This document shows positions 1 through 8,237 of a stretch of 64,000 bases of DNA, piece by piece. The notes under the pieces are model-generated. The model was not told where the DNA came from. It searched no databases and worked only from the letters and a program-made list of their open reading frames with translations. A program made the position numbers and the translations under genes. Numbering within the stretch: the first letter of the stretch is position 1; each line of letters starts with the position of its first letter. The DNA is taken from the NCBI RefSeq assembly GCF_022429645.1, contig NZ_CP092480.1, positions 3,764,501 through 3,828,500 of the forward strand, in the 5' to 3' direction. This stretch comes from Lutibacter sp. A80 (GTDB lineage Bacteria; Bacteroidota; Bacteroidia; Flavobacteriales; Flavobacteriaceae).

Positions 1-1
1 T

Positions 2-814
2 AGAGCAAAAAGCGATCAAATTTGGGCTAAATTTAAAGATGCTACTCGTAAATTTAATTTAGAGAAAAACAAGTTCTTTAAAAATGTAAAAAAAGAACAT
101 TTAGAGAATTTAAATTTGAAAAAAGCTTTAATTGAAAAAGCTGTTTCATTAAAGGATAGTGAAGACTGGGATTCAACTACTGAGGTGATGAAAAAAATTC
201 AGTCTGATTGGAAAAAAATTGGACATGTTCCAAGAAAATATTCTGATAAACTTTGGAAAGAATTTAAAGAAGCTTGTAACCATTATTTTGATAGACTTCA
301 TAAAAATCAAGATATTGGAAATAAAGAGCAAATAGAGGTTTTAAATAAAAAGAAAGAACTTTTAACTTCTATTAAAGAAGCAGTAGGAAGTGCAGAAAAT
401 ATTTCTATAGATACAATAAATGAATATGTTAATGAATGGCGAGAATTAGGTAGAGTACCTTATGAAATGAGACATATAGAGGTTAAATTTAATAAATTAT
501 TAGATAAAGTTGTAGACAATAATAGCGATATTGAGAAGCAAGATATTGAAATGATTAAATTTAAAAATTTAGTAAATAGTTATATAGAACAAAAAAACTA
601 TAGAAAATTAGATTCTGAACAGTTATTTATAAGAAAGAAAATAGATGAAACAATACGTGAAATTCAACAACTAGAAAACAATATTGGTTTTATTTCTAAC
701 GTAACAGAAGATAATCCTTTAGTTAAGAATGTACGTAAACAAATAGATGTTTATAAAGAAAAATTAGATGTTTGGAAAGTTAAGTTAAACTATTTGAAAA
801 CTATTGAGATTTAA
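2..814 (+). CDS. DUF349 repeat protein, C-terminal part
   Basis: The gene enters the window from the left; the frame is open from base 2, so the true start lies outside and about 270 residues are visible. Three DUF349-type repeats can be seen, each built around a Trp, a Pro and an amphipathic helix: near residues 1-26 (IWAKFKDATRKF), 66-100 (WKKIGHVPRKYSDKLWKEF) and 145-175 (WRELGRVPYEMRHIEVKF). The end is a charged, coiled-coil-like helix. The composition is very rich in Lys and Glu and there is no membrane segment, so a cytosolic protein is likely. The molecular role of DUF349 proteins is not established. A perfect hairpin terminator follows the stop codon. Confidence 0.85.
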   Translation, partial: RAKSDQIWAKFKDATRKFNLEKNKFFKNVKKEHLENLNLKKALIEKAVSLKDSEDWDSTTEVMKKIQSDWKKIGHVPRKYSDKLWKEFKEACNHYFDRLHKNQDIGNKEQIEVLNKKKELLTSIKEAVGSAENISIDTINEYVNEWRELGRVPYEMRHIEVKFNKLLDKVVDNNSDIEKQDIEMIKFKNLVNSYIEQKNYRKLDSEQLFIRKKIDETIREIQQLENNIGFISNVTEDNPLVKNVRKQIDVYKEKLDVWKVKLNYLKTIEI

Positions 815-842
815 AAGATAATCTCTTAGTTATAAACTATTA

Positions 843-878
843 AAAAAGGCTGTTTAGAAATTTCTAAACAGCCTTTTT
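843..878 (+). terminator. Intrinsic terminator, probably bidirectional
   Basis: A perfect 18-base inverted repeat (left arm 843-860, right arm 861-878) has A-runs and T-runs at its outer ends. It ends the DUF349 gene and could also stop leftward transcription coming from the YceI operon. Confidence 0.85.
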
Positions 879-946
879 AGTTAATATTTTAATCTCAAAA
901 ATATAGATAACTTACATTAGATTTTATGCAAGTGTCTTATTATGGT

Positions 947-1567
947 TTATTCGTATTTTAAATATGTTGCAACTTCTATTTTAACTTCGCTCCAAGTTTT
1001 AGAAACTCCATCACTTCCAGTGTGTAATTCTTTACAAACTTCATTTAGAGAATCTATTGCAGCTTGTGCTTGCCAATTGTCTAAATCCATAACAGCTTCT
1101 AAAGTAATCATTTGATCGCTAACAACAAATGTAATTGGTAGAGCTTGTGTAATTCCATTCATTGTAATATCAACTGTTCCAGAAGTTTCGTTGTTAGTGT
1201 GTATAGTTCCAGAAATTAACGATGTATTTTTTAACACTCCAAAAAAGAATTTTTTTAGTTTGTTATCTCTAATAGTATCATTTGTAAATAGACTACTTAC
1301 TGGAATGTTAAATTTTAAATTATTAAGAGCTTCTAAAGCTGTTTTAGATTTAGAAGAGTTCTCTAATTCAAACTGCGTAAATTGTCCTTTTACAGGTATT
1401 TTATCATTGGTTTTGTAAGCTATCCAATTTATAGTTGTAGTTTTTTCATCTACGGTGTAACCTTTATCTTCGGTGTTAATTTTTTCTTTTTTTTCAGTAT
1501 TTTTACATGAAGTAACTATTGTAAGAGTTAAAATCAATAGGATGTTTAAATAATTAGTTTTCATCAT
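947..1567 (-). CDS. YceI-family lipoprotein
   Basis: A 206-residue protein with a lipoprotein signal: a hydrophobic stretch at residues 6-18 followed by TSC, with Cys21 as the probable lipidated residue. The rest (about 38-205) reads as a YceI domain, a lipocalin-like barrel that in characterised members binds isoprenoid chains. The typical elements are TTINWIAYKT near the start and the GTVDITMNGI and ITLEAVMDLDNW strands. It is probably anchored in the outer or inner membrane facing the periplasm. Its start overlaps the end of the acyl-CoA-binding protein gene by 4 bases (ATGA), so it is the last gene of the rsfS-ftsH-cdsA operon. A second ATG directly follows the first. Confidence 0.85.
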   Translation of the reverse strand: MMKTNYLNILLILTLTIVTSCKNTEKKEKINTEDKGYTVDEKTTTINWIAYKTNDKIPVKGQFTQFELENSSKSKTALEALNNLKFNIPVSSLFTNDTIRDNKLKKFFFGVLKNTSLISGTIHTNNETSGTVDITMNGITQALPITFVVSDQMITLEAVMDLDNWQAQAAIDSLNEVCKELHTGSDGVSKTWSEVKIEVATYLKYE

Positions 1568-1824
1568 TTTAAAAATTTATTTACAAGTTTAATATATTCC
1601 TTTTTAGCTTCAGTAGCAGTCAGATGACTTAATTGAAACCAAGCATTTAGTTTAAATGCATTTCTTAATTGTATATTTCCAGATGGATTTTCATAATTAT
1701 TACCTTTGGTAGCTTGTTTATAATACGCATAAAATTGAAGCATTATATCTGGAGGCAATTTAATATCTGTATTTGACGCTTTACGGTAAGCCTCTTCAAA
1801 CTTTTTATTTAAATTTTCGTCCAT
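1564..1824 (-). CDS. Acyl-CoA-binding protein
   Basis: An 86-residue soluble protein with the full ACBP pattern: the Tyr/Lys acyl-CoA contact region FYAYYKQATKG (residues 31-41) and the helix with FKLNAWFQL near 60, followed by EAKKEYIKLV. The length is standard for a single-domain ACBP. It should bind medium and long acyl-CoA esters in the cytosol. It sits between phosphatidylserine decarboxylase and the YceI lipoprotein, which suggests a supporting role in membrane lipid supply. The 18-base gap upstream and 4-base overlap downstream indicate co-transcription. Confidence 0.9.
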   Translation of the reverse strand: MDENLNKKFEEAYRKASNTDIKLPPDIMLQFYAYYKQATKGNNYENPSGNIQLRNAFKLNAWFQLSHLTATEAKKEYIKLVNKFLK

Positions 1825-1842
1825 TATATTAAGCTTCAGGTA

Positions 1843-2493
1843 CTATATTTCGGCAATTGTTTGTATTCCACCTTTTACTTTATCGTTTAAGTTTACCTTT
1901 ATTTTAGTGTTTAAAGGTAAGAAAACATCTACTCTAGATCCAAATTTAATAAATCCAGCATCTTCTCCTTGTACAACTTCCATAGAAGGTTTGGCATAAT
2001 TTACAATTCTTCTTGCTAAAGCACCAGCTATTTGTCTATATAACACATCTCCATAAACTTTATTGTTGACAACAACTGTAGTTCTTTCGTTTTCTTCAGA
2101 AGATTTAGGATGCCAAGCAACTAAAAATTTACCTGGGTGATATTTACTAAATTTTACAATACCACTTAAAGGGAACCTTGTTACGTGAACATTTAAAGGC
2201 GACATAAATATGGATACTTGAATTCGTTTATCTTTAAAATATTCTTTTTCAAATACTTCTTCAATTACTACTACTTTTCCATCAACAGGAGCTATAATTG
2301 CATTTTGATTTAAAGTGGTGTTTCTTTTTGGGTTTCTAAAAAACTGTAAAATTATTACATAAAATAAAAGTAGTACTAGAGCTAAAAGTTTATTTAACCA
2401 ATTTAAACTTACTAAATTTTCAATAAGTATTATTCCAACTCCAATTATTATAGTTGCAGTTAAAATTATTTTATAACCTTCTTTGTGAAACAT
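1843..2493 (-). CDS. psd: Phosphatidylserine decarboxylase family protein
   Basis: A 216-residue protein converting phosphatidylserine to phosphatidylethanolamine at the inner membrane. Two hydrophobic segments lie at about 7-27 and 34-53. Family motifs follow: APVDGKVV near 68, FMSPLNVHVTRFP near 96 and the self-cleavage site KFGSRVDVF, where Ser186 would become the pyruvoyl cofactor. The short form without a long N-terminal domain is the archaeal/Bacteroidota type. The gene lies 3 bases after cdsA, which makes the CDP-diacylglycerol needed one step earlier for phosphatidylserine synthesis. The serine transferase itself (pssA) is not in the window. Confidence 0.93.
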   Translation of the reverse strand: MFHKEGYKIILTATIIIGVGIILIENLVSLNWLNKLLALVLLLFYVIILQFFRNPKRNTTLNQNAIIAPVDGKVVVIEEVFEKEYFKDKRIQVSIFMSPLNVHVTRFPLSGIVKFSKYHPGKFLVAWHPKSSEENERTTVVVNNKVYGDVLYRQIAGALARRIVNYAKPSMEVVQGEDAGFIKFGSRVDVFLPLNTKIKVNLNDKVKGGIQTIAEI

Positions 2494-2496
2494 AAT

Positions 2497-3318
2497 TTAA
2501 TGAACTAGTTGTAAATAAATAAAAATAAACGGAGCAGCAAAAATTGCACTATCAAATCTGTCTAAAAATCCACCGTGCCCTGGTATAAAGTTACTACTAT
2601 CTTTAACAGCAGCTTGTCTTTTAAACATAGATTCTATTAAATCTCCTAATACTCCAAAGATACTAACAATTCCGGCAATAACAACCCATTGTATTTGAGT
2701 TAAACTAGGAAATTGATTGGTTAATACAAATATAATACTAGTAATAAAGGTAAATGCCATTCCTCCTATAAATCCTTCTATGGTTTTATTTGGTGAAATG
2801 CGTTCTAATAGTTTGTGTTTTCCGATGGCATTTCCAACTAAATACGCAAAGGTGTCGTTTACCCAAATTAAAATAAAAACACCTAAAATAGTAGTGTTAA
2901 CATAGTTGAATGAAGAGTTTAAAAATGGGATTTGTACCATTAAAGTAAATGGAACTACAATATAAATTACCGATAAAAATATTTTTCCAAGATGGGTAAT
3001 TACTTCATCTTTGTTTGCAAAAAGAATAGAGGCAAAAGTTATAAATATTGTTAAAAATAAAGCAACTCCAACATATTCAAAAATTATTCTAGAAGGAATA
3101 TCTTCAACGTTTAAAATATTTCCAAAAACAAAAAAAAGGCATCCTATTATATAAGGAAATATACTTTTTAAAGCAATCATTCTTTTAAATTCATATAAGC
3201 ACAATATCATTAAAGTAAAGAATAGGCATATAAATGTAATTTTACTGTATAGTATTGAAAATATTAATACACTAGCAAAAATAAATCCAGATAGTGCACG
3301 TTTTAAAAATTTTCCCAT
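2497..3318 (-). CDS. cdsA: Phosphatidate cytidylyltransferase
   Basis: A 273-residue polytopic membrane protein with about eight hydrophobic segments. It makes CDP-diacylglycerol from phosphatidic acid and CTP. The CDP-diglyceride synthase signature is clear: SPNKTIEGFIGG around 174-185 and, from residue 225, GDLIESMFKRQAAVKDSS then IPGHGGFLDRFDS, including the metal-binding acidic residues. The gene is 3 bases from the LUD gene upstream and 3 bases from psd downstream, so it is firmly inside one operon. Confidence 0.96.
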   Translation of the reverse strand: MGKFLKRALSGFIFASVLIFSILYSKITFICLFFTLMILCLYEFKRMIALKSIFPYIIGCLFFVFGNILNVEDIPSRIIFEYVGVALFLTIFITFASILFANKDEVITHLGKIFLSVIYIVVPFTLMVQIPFLNSSFNYVNTTILGVFILIWVNDTFAYLVGNAIGKHKLLERISPNKTIEGFIGGMAFTFITSIIFVLTNQFPSLTQIQWVVIAGIVSIFGVLGDLIESMFKRQAAVKDSSNFIPGHGGFLDRFDSAIFAAPFIFIYLQLVH

Positions 3319-3321
3319 AAA

Positions 3322-3909
3322 TTATAAATCTTCAAAAAGTAGTAAATATAAGTTTTTTGAATTAGTATTCCCATAATTCATAAAGTCATCATCTTTACTC
3401 TTTAGGTTGTAATTTTTAATAGCACTAATATTACTAGGTATATTACCTTTGTAGCGTGTTTTAATTCCTGTTAAACTTTCACCTTTAGTTTTTACTAACT
3501 GACTGGTGGTAGCATAGACAATAAAATGTTCTGATAAATCCGATATTTTATGCTCTTTTAACTGATTTGAAGAGAATAAAATACTTCCATTTTCTGCAAT
3601 TAAATGTTCGCAGCTTAAAAAAGTTGGAAATTTATTAGATAGTTTGTTCGTGGTTTTAATATTTAATGATTTTATTAATTTTAATAAATCATTATCATTA
3701 CAATTAATAGTTTCCCAATAATTTTCTTGAATAATATTTTTCAAATTCAACACTACTTCTTGTAATGTAGTACAATACAAAAACTTACCATTGTTCTTAA
3801 TAAAATTTTCTACAAAAATTTGATCAAGTGGCAAGTTTTGTAATTCAGAAGAAGGTTCTTCAGTTACTTTTTGTTTTGGTGTACTAAATAATTTTTTGAA
3901 TAAATTCAT
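3322..3909 (-). CDS. LUD-domain protein (LutC/YkgG type)
   Basis: A 195-residue soluble protein. The C-terminal two thirds resemble LUD domains of lactate-utilisation proteins: LIAENGSILFSS near 93 and HFIVYATTSQLVKT near 127 match the family pattern of an acidic/Gly-Ser loop followed by a hydrophobic strand. LutA and LutB partners are not adjacent. It lies between ftsH and cdsA, 3 bases from cdsA, so its function here is probably not lactate oxidation; the role is unknown. It starts with ATG 43 bases after the ftsH stop. Confidence 0.75.
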   Translation of the reverse strand: MNLFKKLFSTPKQKVTEEPSSELQNLPLDQIFVENFIKNNGKFLYCTTLQEVVLNLKNIIQENYWETINCNDNDLLKLIKSLNIKTTNKLSNKFPTFLSCEHLIAENGSILFSSNQLKEHKISDLSEHFIVYATTSQLVKTKGESLTGIKTRYKGNIPSNISAIKNYNLKSKDDDFMNYGNTNSKNLYLLLFEDL

Positions 3910-3952
3910 TTGCTGCTTTGAATAAATTCAAAATTATGAAAAACTTATTAAA

Positions 3953-5944
3953 CTATTCTGTTGTTTCAGATGAATTTTCAATATTTGGTGTTTCAGATGA
4001 ATTTTTATGTTCAATTTCATCAATTATCTCCTCTTTATCAAAGGGTCTACTACCAAAAATTAATTCTAAATCTTTTTTAAAGATAACTTCTTTTTCAAGT
4101 AAAAGTTCAGCAAGAGTAACCAATCTATCTTTATTGTCAGTTAATATTTTTATAGCTCGTTGGTATTGTTGTTCTATAATTAAAGAAATTTCTTTATCAA
4201 TTGTTTGAGCCGTTTCTTCACTATAAGGTTTTGTAAAATTATAATCAGACTGTCCACTAGAGTCGTAATAAGTAATGTTACCAATTTTGTCATTTAGACC
4301 ATAAACAGTAACCATTGCTTTAGCTTGTCTAGTAACTTTTTCTAAATCGTTTAAAGCACCCGTTGAAATTTTATCAAACATTATTTTTTCTGCAGCTCTA
4401 CCAGCTAAAGTAGCACACATTTCGTCAAGCATTTGTTCTGCTTGTACAATTTGACGCTCCTCAGGTAAATACCAGGCAGCTCCTAAAGATTGTCCTCTAG
4501 GTACAATGGTAACTTTTACTAATGGTGCGGCGTGTTCTAGCATCCAACTAGCTGTTGCATGTCCTGCTTCGTGAAAAGCAATAGTTTTCTTTTCTTTAGG
4601 TGAAATTAATTTATTTTTCTTTTCTAAACCTCCAACAATTCTATCAACAGCATCTAAGAAATCTTGATGATGTACGGCTTTTTTACCTTTTCTGGCAGCA
4701 ATTAAAGCAGCCTCATTACATAAGTTTGCAATATCTGCACCCGAAAAACCAGGTGTTTGTTGCGATAAAAACGCTACATCAGCATCTTTATCTGTTTTAA
4801 TAGGTTTTAGGTGTACTTTAAATATAGCTTCACGTTCTTTTAAATCTGGTAAATCAACATAAATTTGACGATCAAATCTACCAGCTCTTAAAAGTGCTTT
4901 GTCTAAAACATCAGCTCTATTTGTAGCAGCTATAACAATTACATTGGTATCTGTACCAAAACCATCCATTTCTGTCAATAGCTGATTTAGGGTATTTTCT
5001 CTTTCATCGTTTCCACCAGTCATATTGCTTTTTCCTCTTGCTCTACCTACGGCATCAATTTCATCAATAAAAATAATTGAAGGTGCTTTTTGTTGTGCTT
5101 GTTTAAATAAATCTCTAACACGAGACGCTCCAACACCTACAAACATTTCAACAAAATCTGAACCTGATAAAGAGAAAAAAGGAACACCAGCTTCTCCTGC
5201 AACAGCTTTTGCTAATAAGGTTTTTCCAGTACCAGGAGGGCCAACTAATAAGGCTCCTTTTGGTATTTTTCCACCAAGAGAGGTGTATCTATCTGGATTT
5301 TTTAAGAAATTTACAATCTCTTGAACTTCTTCTTTAGCACCTAATAAACCTGCAACATCTTTAAAAGAAGTTTTAACTTTTTGGTCTTGATCAAATAATT
5401 TAGCTTTAGATTTTCCAATGCTAAATATTTGGCCACCGCCACCACCTGAGCCACCGCCAGACATTCTACGCATAAAATAAATCCATAGACCAATTAAAAA
5501 GATAAAAGGTAAATACATAAATAATGTATCTATAAAATCTGTTTTAGCTTCAAATTTAACGTCAAACGATAAATCATATTCCTCTTTTGTAGTTTCTAAA
5601 TTTTCTTGAAATTTATTTAAATCACCAAATTTGTAATAATACATTGGTGAATTAGCAGAATAAAGAGAGCCTTTATTTTTTTTATGCTGTTCTTTGTCTG
5701 AAGCTTCATTTTTAATAAAAACATTAGCAACGCTATTATTAATAATTAAAATGCGCTCAATATCATTTTCTTTAAGAATGTTTTCAAATTCATTCTGACT
5801 TAAATTTTTAGTAGATAAGCTATCGCTATTAAAGATTTGATATCCTATAAAAAGTGCAAAAACAATTCCATAAATCCAATAGAAATTGAATTTAGGTGGT
5901 TTTATATTTTTATTTTTTGATGTATTTTTTTTCTCTTGACTCAT
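3953..5944 (-). CDS. ftsH: ATP-dependent zinc metalloprotease FtsH
   Basis: A 663-residue membrane-bound AAA+ protease that degrades membrane and regulatory proteins. Two transmembrane segments (about 20-38 and 136-159) flank a periplasmic domain. The AAA module shows Walker A GPPGTGKT (235-242), Walker [10 protein letters not shown] (290-298) and the second region of homology ending AGRFD (about 354-358). The protease site is HEAGH (458-462), with a downstream Asp in LNDLEK as likely third zinc ligand. A glycine-rich linker at 163-171 follows the second membrane segment. The acidic Ser/Thr/Asn-rich tail is typical. The gene is 31 bases from rsfS and shares its promoter. Confidence 0.98.
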   Translation of the reverse strand: MSQEKKNTSKNKNIKPPKFNFYWIYGIVFALFIGYQIFNSDSLSTKNLSQNEFENILKENDIERILIINNSVANVFIKNEASDKEQHKKNKGSLYSANSPMYYYKFGDLNKFQENLETTKEEYDLSFDVKFEAKTDFIDTLFMYLPFIFLIGLWIYFMRRMSGGGSGGGGGQIFSIGKSKAKLFDQDQKVKTSFKDVAGLLGAKEEVQEIVNFLKNPDRYTSLGGKIPKGALLVGPPGTGKTLLAKAVAGEAGVPFFSLSGSDFVEMFVGVGASRVRDLFKQAQQKAPSIIFIDEIDAVGRARGKSNMTGGNDERENTLNQLLTEMDGFGTDTNVIVIAATNRADVLDKALLRAGRFDRQIYVDLPDLKEREAIFKVHLKPIKTDKDADVAFLSQQTPGFSGADIANLCNEAALIAARKGKKAVHHQDFLDAVDRIVGGLEKKNKLISPKEKKTIAFHEAGHATASWMLEHAAPLVKVTIVPRGQSLGAAWYLPEERQIVQAEQMLDEMCATLAGRAAEKIMFDKISTGALNDLEKVTRQAKAMVTVYGLNDKIGNITYYDSSGQSDYNFTKPYSEETAQTIDKEISLIIEQQYQRAIKILTDNKDRLVTLAELLLEKEVIFKKDLELIFGSRPFDKEEIIDEIEHKNSSETPNIENSSETTE

Positions 5945-5975
5945 TTAGTTTTTTTCAAAAAGGTGAAGTATTTAT

Positions 5976-6347
5976 TTAGTTAGATGTAGGTATTGATGTT
6001 ATTTTTGCATCACCCCACAAACTTTCAATGTCGTAATATTCGCGTACACTTTTTTGAAAAACATGTACAACTACGTTAGTATAATCTAGTAAAACCCATT
6101 CGGCGTTAGATTCTCCTTCAACATGCCAAGGCTTTTCTTTACATAATTTACCAACTTGTTTTTGAATAATACCAGAAATGGCATTTACGTGTGTATTTGA
6201 ATTCCCTGTCGCTATTATAAAATAATCGCAAACAGTATTATCTATCTCTCTTAAATCTAAAATTTGAATATCAAGACCTTTAATTTCATCTATTGCCTTT
6301 ATAATCACCGCAATTAATTCGTCTGCGCTTACATTTTTTCTTGTCAT
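5976..6347 (-). CDS. rsfS: Ribosome silencing factor RsfS
   Basis: A 123-residue protein of the Iojap/RsfS family that binds ribosomal protein uL14 and blocks subunit joining under poor growth conditions. Family hallmarks are visible: CDYFIIATGNSNTHV near 39-53, KPWHVEG near 77 and the C-terminal VVVHVFQKSVREYYDIESLW. It is the first gene of the leftward operon through ftsH. A TAnnTTTG element at 6369-6376 lies 22 bases upstream of the ATG. birA is divergent. Confidence 0.95.
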   Translation of the reverse strand: MTRKNVSADELIAVIIKAIDEIKGLDIQILDLREIDNTVCDYFIIATGNSNTHVNAISGIIQKQVGKLCKEKPWHVEGESNAEWVLLDYTNVVVHVFQKSVREYYDIESLWGDAKITSIPTSN

Positions 6348-6368
6348 TAATTTTTTTTTATTTGGTTA

Positions 6369-6376
6369 CAAAGTTA
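6369..6376 (-). promoter_or_regulatory. -7 promoter element for the rsfS-ftsH operon
   Basis: Read leftward the bases are TAACTTTG, an exact match to the Bacteroidota -7 consensus TAnnTTTG. The predicted transcription start is near 6363, giving a leader of about 16 bases before the rsfS ATG. It is the mirror image of the birA element at 6407-6414. Confidence 0.75.
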
Positions 6377-6406
6377 TTATTTTTTTATCATAAATTGTCA
6401 TTTAAA

Positions 6407-6414
6407 TAACTTTG
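6407..6414 (+). promoter_or_regulatory. -7 promoter element for birA
   Basis: TAACTTTG matches the Bacteroidota -7 consensus TAnnTTTG. The predicted start is near 6420 and the birA ATG is at 6434. Ten bases (6405-6414) are an exact inverted copy of 6369-6378. Confidence 0.75.
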
Positions 6415-6433
6415 TTGAAATTATAAACTACAA

Positions 6434-7171
6434 ATGAATATTATCAAACTTAATGCCATTGATTCTACCAATTCTTACTTAAAGAAACTAGTTCAAAAAA
6501 GTACTTTAGATACGTTTACTGTTGTTGTTGCAAAACATCAAACTTTAGGAAGAGGTCAGTTAGGAACTACTTGGGTTTCAGAACAAGGTAAAAATCTGAC
6601 TTTTAGTATTTTAGTTAATTTTAAGAGCTTTAAAATTCAAGATCAGTTTTATTTAAGTATGGCTGTTTCTTTAGGTTTAATTTCTGCATTAAGAGCTTTT
6701 GTAGATGTGCCATTTAAGATAAAATGGCCAAACGACATATTGGCAGAAAAGGATAAAATAGCTGGAATTTTAATTGAAAATATTTTAAGAGGTGCGTTTA
6801 TAAATTATTCAATTATAGGAATTGGTTTGAATGTTAATCAAGAAATATTTCCGAATGACATAGAAAATGTAACTTCATTAAAAAAATTATCGGGTACTAC
6901 TTTTAACGAAGATGAATTGCTTTCAAATATTCTTGTTTCAATAGAAAAGTATGTGAAATTAATAGAAGAAGATGCTTTTGAAAGTTTGAAAAAAATGTAC
7001 TTAGCAGAGCTTTATAAAATAAATACTCCAGCCATGTTTGAAGATAATGAAGGGGAGATTTTTTTGGGGAAAATAATTTCTGTTGATGTAAATGGGAGAC
7101 TTGTTGTTGAACTTGAAAATGAAACGACTCGCAAATTTAATTTAAAAGAAATCAAATTTGCGAGTCGTTAA
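6434..7171 (+). CDS. birA: Biotin--[acetyl-CoA-carboxylase] ligase
   Basis: A 245-residue enzyme that activates biotin with ATP and attaches it to the biotin carrier protein of acetyl-CoA carboxylase. The BPL catalytic core is complete: STNSYLKKL near 11, the biotinyl-AMP loop GRGQLGTTW near 40 and KWPNDILAEKDKIAGILIE near 95-113, followed by the small C-terminal SH3-like domain. There is no N-terminal DNA-binding domain, so it is a class I ligase rather than a repressor. The last codons and stop form half of a 16-base inverted repeat (see 7123-7169). Confidence 0.95.
   Translation: MNIIKLNAIDSTNSYLKKLVQKSTLDTFTVVVAKHQTLGRGQLGTTWVSEQGKNLTFSILVNFKSFKIQDQFYLSMAVSLGLISALRAFVDVPFKIKWPNDILAEKDKIAGILIENILRGAFINYSIIGIGLNVNQEIFPNDIENVTSLKKLSGTTFNEDELLSNILVSIEKYVKLIEEDAFESLKKMYLAELYKINTPAMFEDNEGEIFLGKIISVDVNGRLVVELENETTRKFNLKEIKFASR
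7123..7169 (+). terminator. Hairpin formed by the last codons of birA
   Basis: A perfect 16-base inverted repeat has arms at 7123-7138 and 7154-7169 with a 15-base loop. It lies wholly inside the birA coding sequence up to the first base of its TAA. birA and the leftward SRPBCC gene converge 23 bases apart, so this is the likely transcription end. No clear T-run follows, so termination strength is uncertain. Confidence 0.6.
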
Positions 7172-7194
7172 CTATACCTTATATATAATATAAA

Positions 7195-7584
7195 TTATAA
7201 TTTGGACGCGTTTTCTGTTAAAGTATTAATGAATTTTTGAAGAGGTCCCTTAACCATCATTGCCATCATCGGGTTAAAATCACCTTCAAATAGTAATTGT
7301 GTTTCACAAGAGTTTTCAGAAACTACATCTATAGTTACAGTTAAAGAAAAATCTAATTTACTACTTGCTGCGCCTAAAACAATTTTATCGAATTCTTGTT
7401 TTTCTTTTACTACCAATCTAATTTCTGGCATTCCTTTTAATCCAAAAATAAAAGAATCACCATCAACTTCAAATTTAGTATTGTTTTCGGGCATTAATTG
7501 CTCAAAATTGTTAAGATCTGTTAAAAACTCAAAAAATTCTTTTTGAGATTTATTTATAATCGATTTTTTAGTTTCTAAATTCAT
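7195..7584 (-). CDS. SRPBCC-superfamily protein
   Basis: A protein of about 129 residues, counted from the ATG at 7584. A longer frame back to 7611 would overlap pyrE by 17 bases, and the sequence after MNLETKK is where family similarity begins. The pattern is START/Bet v1-like: an opening strand-helix KKSIINKSQKEFFEFLTDLNNF, a mid-region of strands and a closing amphipathic helix GPLQKFINTLTENASKL. Such folds bind hydrophobic ligands; the ligand is unknown. The gene follows pyrE by 10 bases and is probably co-transcribed with it. Confidence 0.75.
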   Translation of the reverse strand: MNLETKKSIINKSQKEFFEFLTDLNNFEQLMPENNTKFEVDGDSFIFGLKGMPEIRLVVKEKQEFDKIVLGAASSKLDFSLTVTIDVVSENSCETQLLFEGDFNPMMAMMVKGPLQKFINTLTENASKL

Positions 7585-7594
7585 AAATATGTTT

Positions 7595-8230
7595 TTATTG
7601 ATTCCATTCACTTGGATTTTCTCTCCAAAGCGTAAGCGTTTCTAATTCTTTTGTAGAAATATAACTGTTATCTAAAGAAAGTTCTAATAAATGATGATAA
7701 TCACTTAATGTGGTTAGTCTAACATCTGCTTCTTTAAAATTTTCTTCAGCAACTTTAAAGCCATAATTAAATATAGCTACCATACCTTTAACATTGGCAC
7801 CTTCTTCTTTTAGTGCTTTAACAGCATTTAGGCTACTTTTTCCAGTGCTTATTAAATCTTCAACAACAACTACATTTTTATTTTTCTCTAAAAAGCCTTC
7901 AATTTGGTTTTTTCTTCCGTGGCTTTTAGGTTCAGGTCTAACATACACAAAAGGTACATTTAAATGCTGGGCTACTAAAACTCCAATAGCTATTGCACCA
8001 GTTGCTACACCTGCTATAACATCGGGTTTTCCATATTCTTGTTCAATTATATTAGCTAAGTTTTCTCTTAAATAATTTCTTATTTTAGGAAAAGAAAGCG
8101 TAGTTCTATTATCACAATAAATAGGAGATTTCCAACCAGAAGCCCATGAAAACGGATCGTTTGGTTGTAACTTTATAGCTTTTATCTGTAATAAAAGCTC
8201 AGCTGTTTTTTTTGCTGTATCTTTGTTCAT
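7595..8230 (-). CDS. pyrE: Orotate phosphoribosyltransferase
   Basis: A 211-residue enzyme that makes orotidine 5'-phosphate from orotate and PRPP in pyrimidine synthesis. The PRPP loop VVVVEDLISTGKSS and the Lys-rich RPEPKSHGRKNQIEG loop are present. I chose the ATG at 8230 (MNKDTAKK); an ATG at 8236 adds two residues, and upstream in-frame codons run into the NUDIX gene and its promoter. The predicted promoter at 8241-8248 puts the mRNA 5' end within a few bases of the start codon, so translation is leaderless or nearly so. Confidence 0.93.
   Translation of the reverse strand: MNKDTAKKTAELLLQIKAIKLQPNDPFSWASGWKSPIYCDNRTTLSFPKIRNYLRENLANIIEQEYGKPDVIAGVATGAIAIGVLVAQHLNVPFVYVRPEPKSHGRKNQIEGFLEKNKNVVVVEDLISTGKSSLNAVKALKEEGANVKGMVAIFNYGFKVAEENFKEADVRLTTLSDYHHLLELSLDNSYISTKELETLTLWRENPSEWNQ
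8218..8225 (+). promoter_or_regulatory. -7 promoter element for the NUDIX gene, inside pyrE
   Basis: TATCTTTG fits TAnnTTTG. It lies within the first codons of pyrE and would start transcription near 8231, 7 to 13 bases before the NUDIX ATG choices at 8238 and 8244. Confidence 0.6.
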
Positions 8231-8237
8231 AATCATA

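Noticed and set aside
5432..5458. Glycine-rich low-complexity stretch in ftsH
   Set aside because: Common linker after the second membrane helix in FtsH of this group; no repeat expansion claimed.
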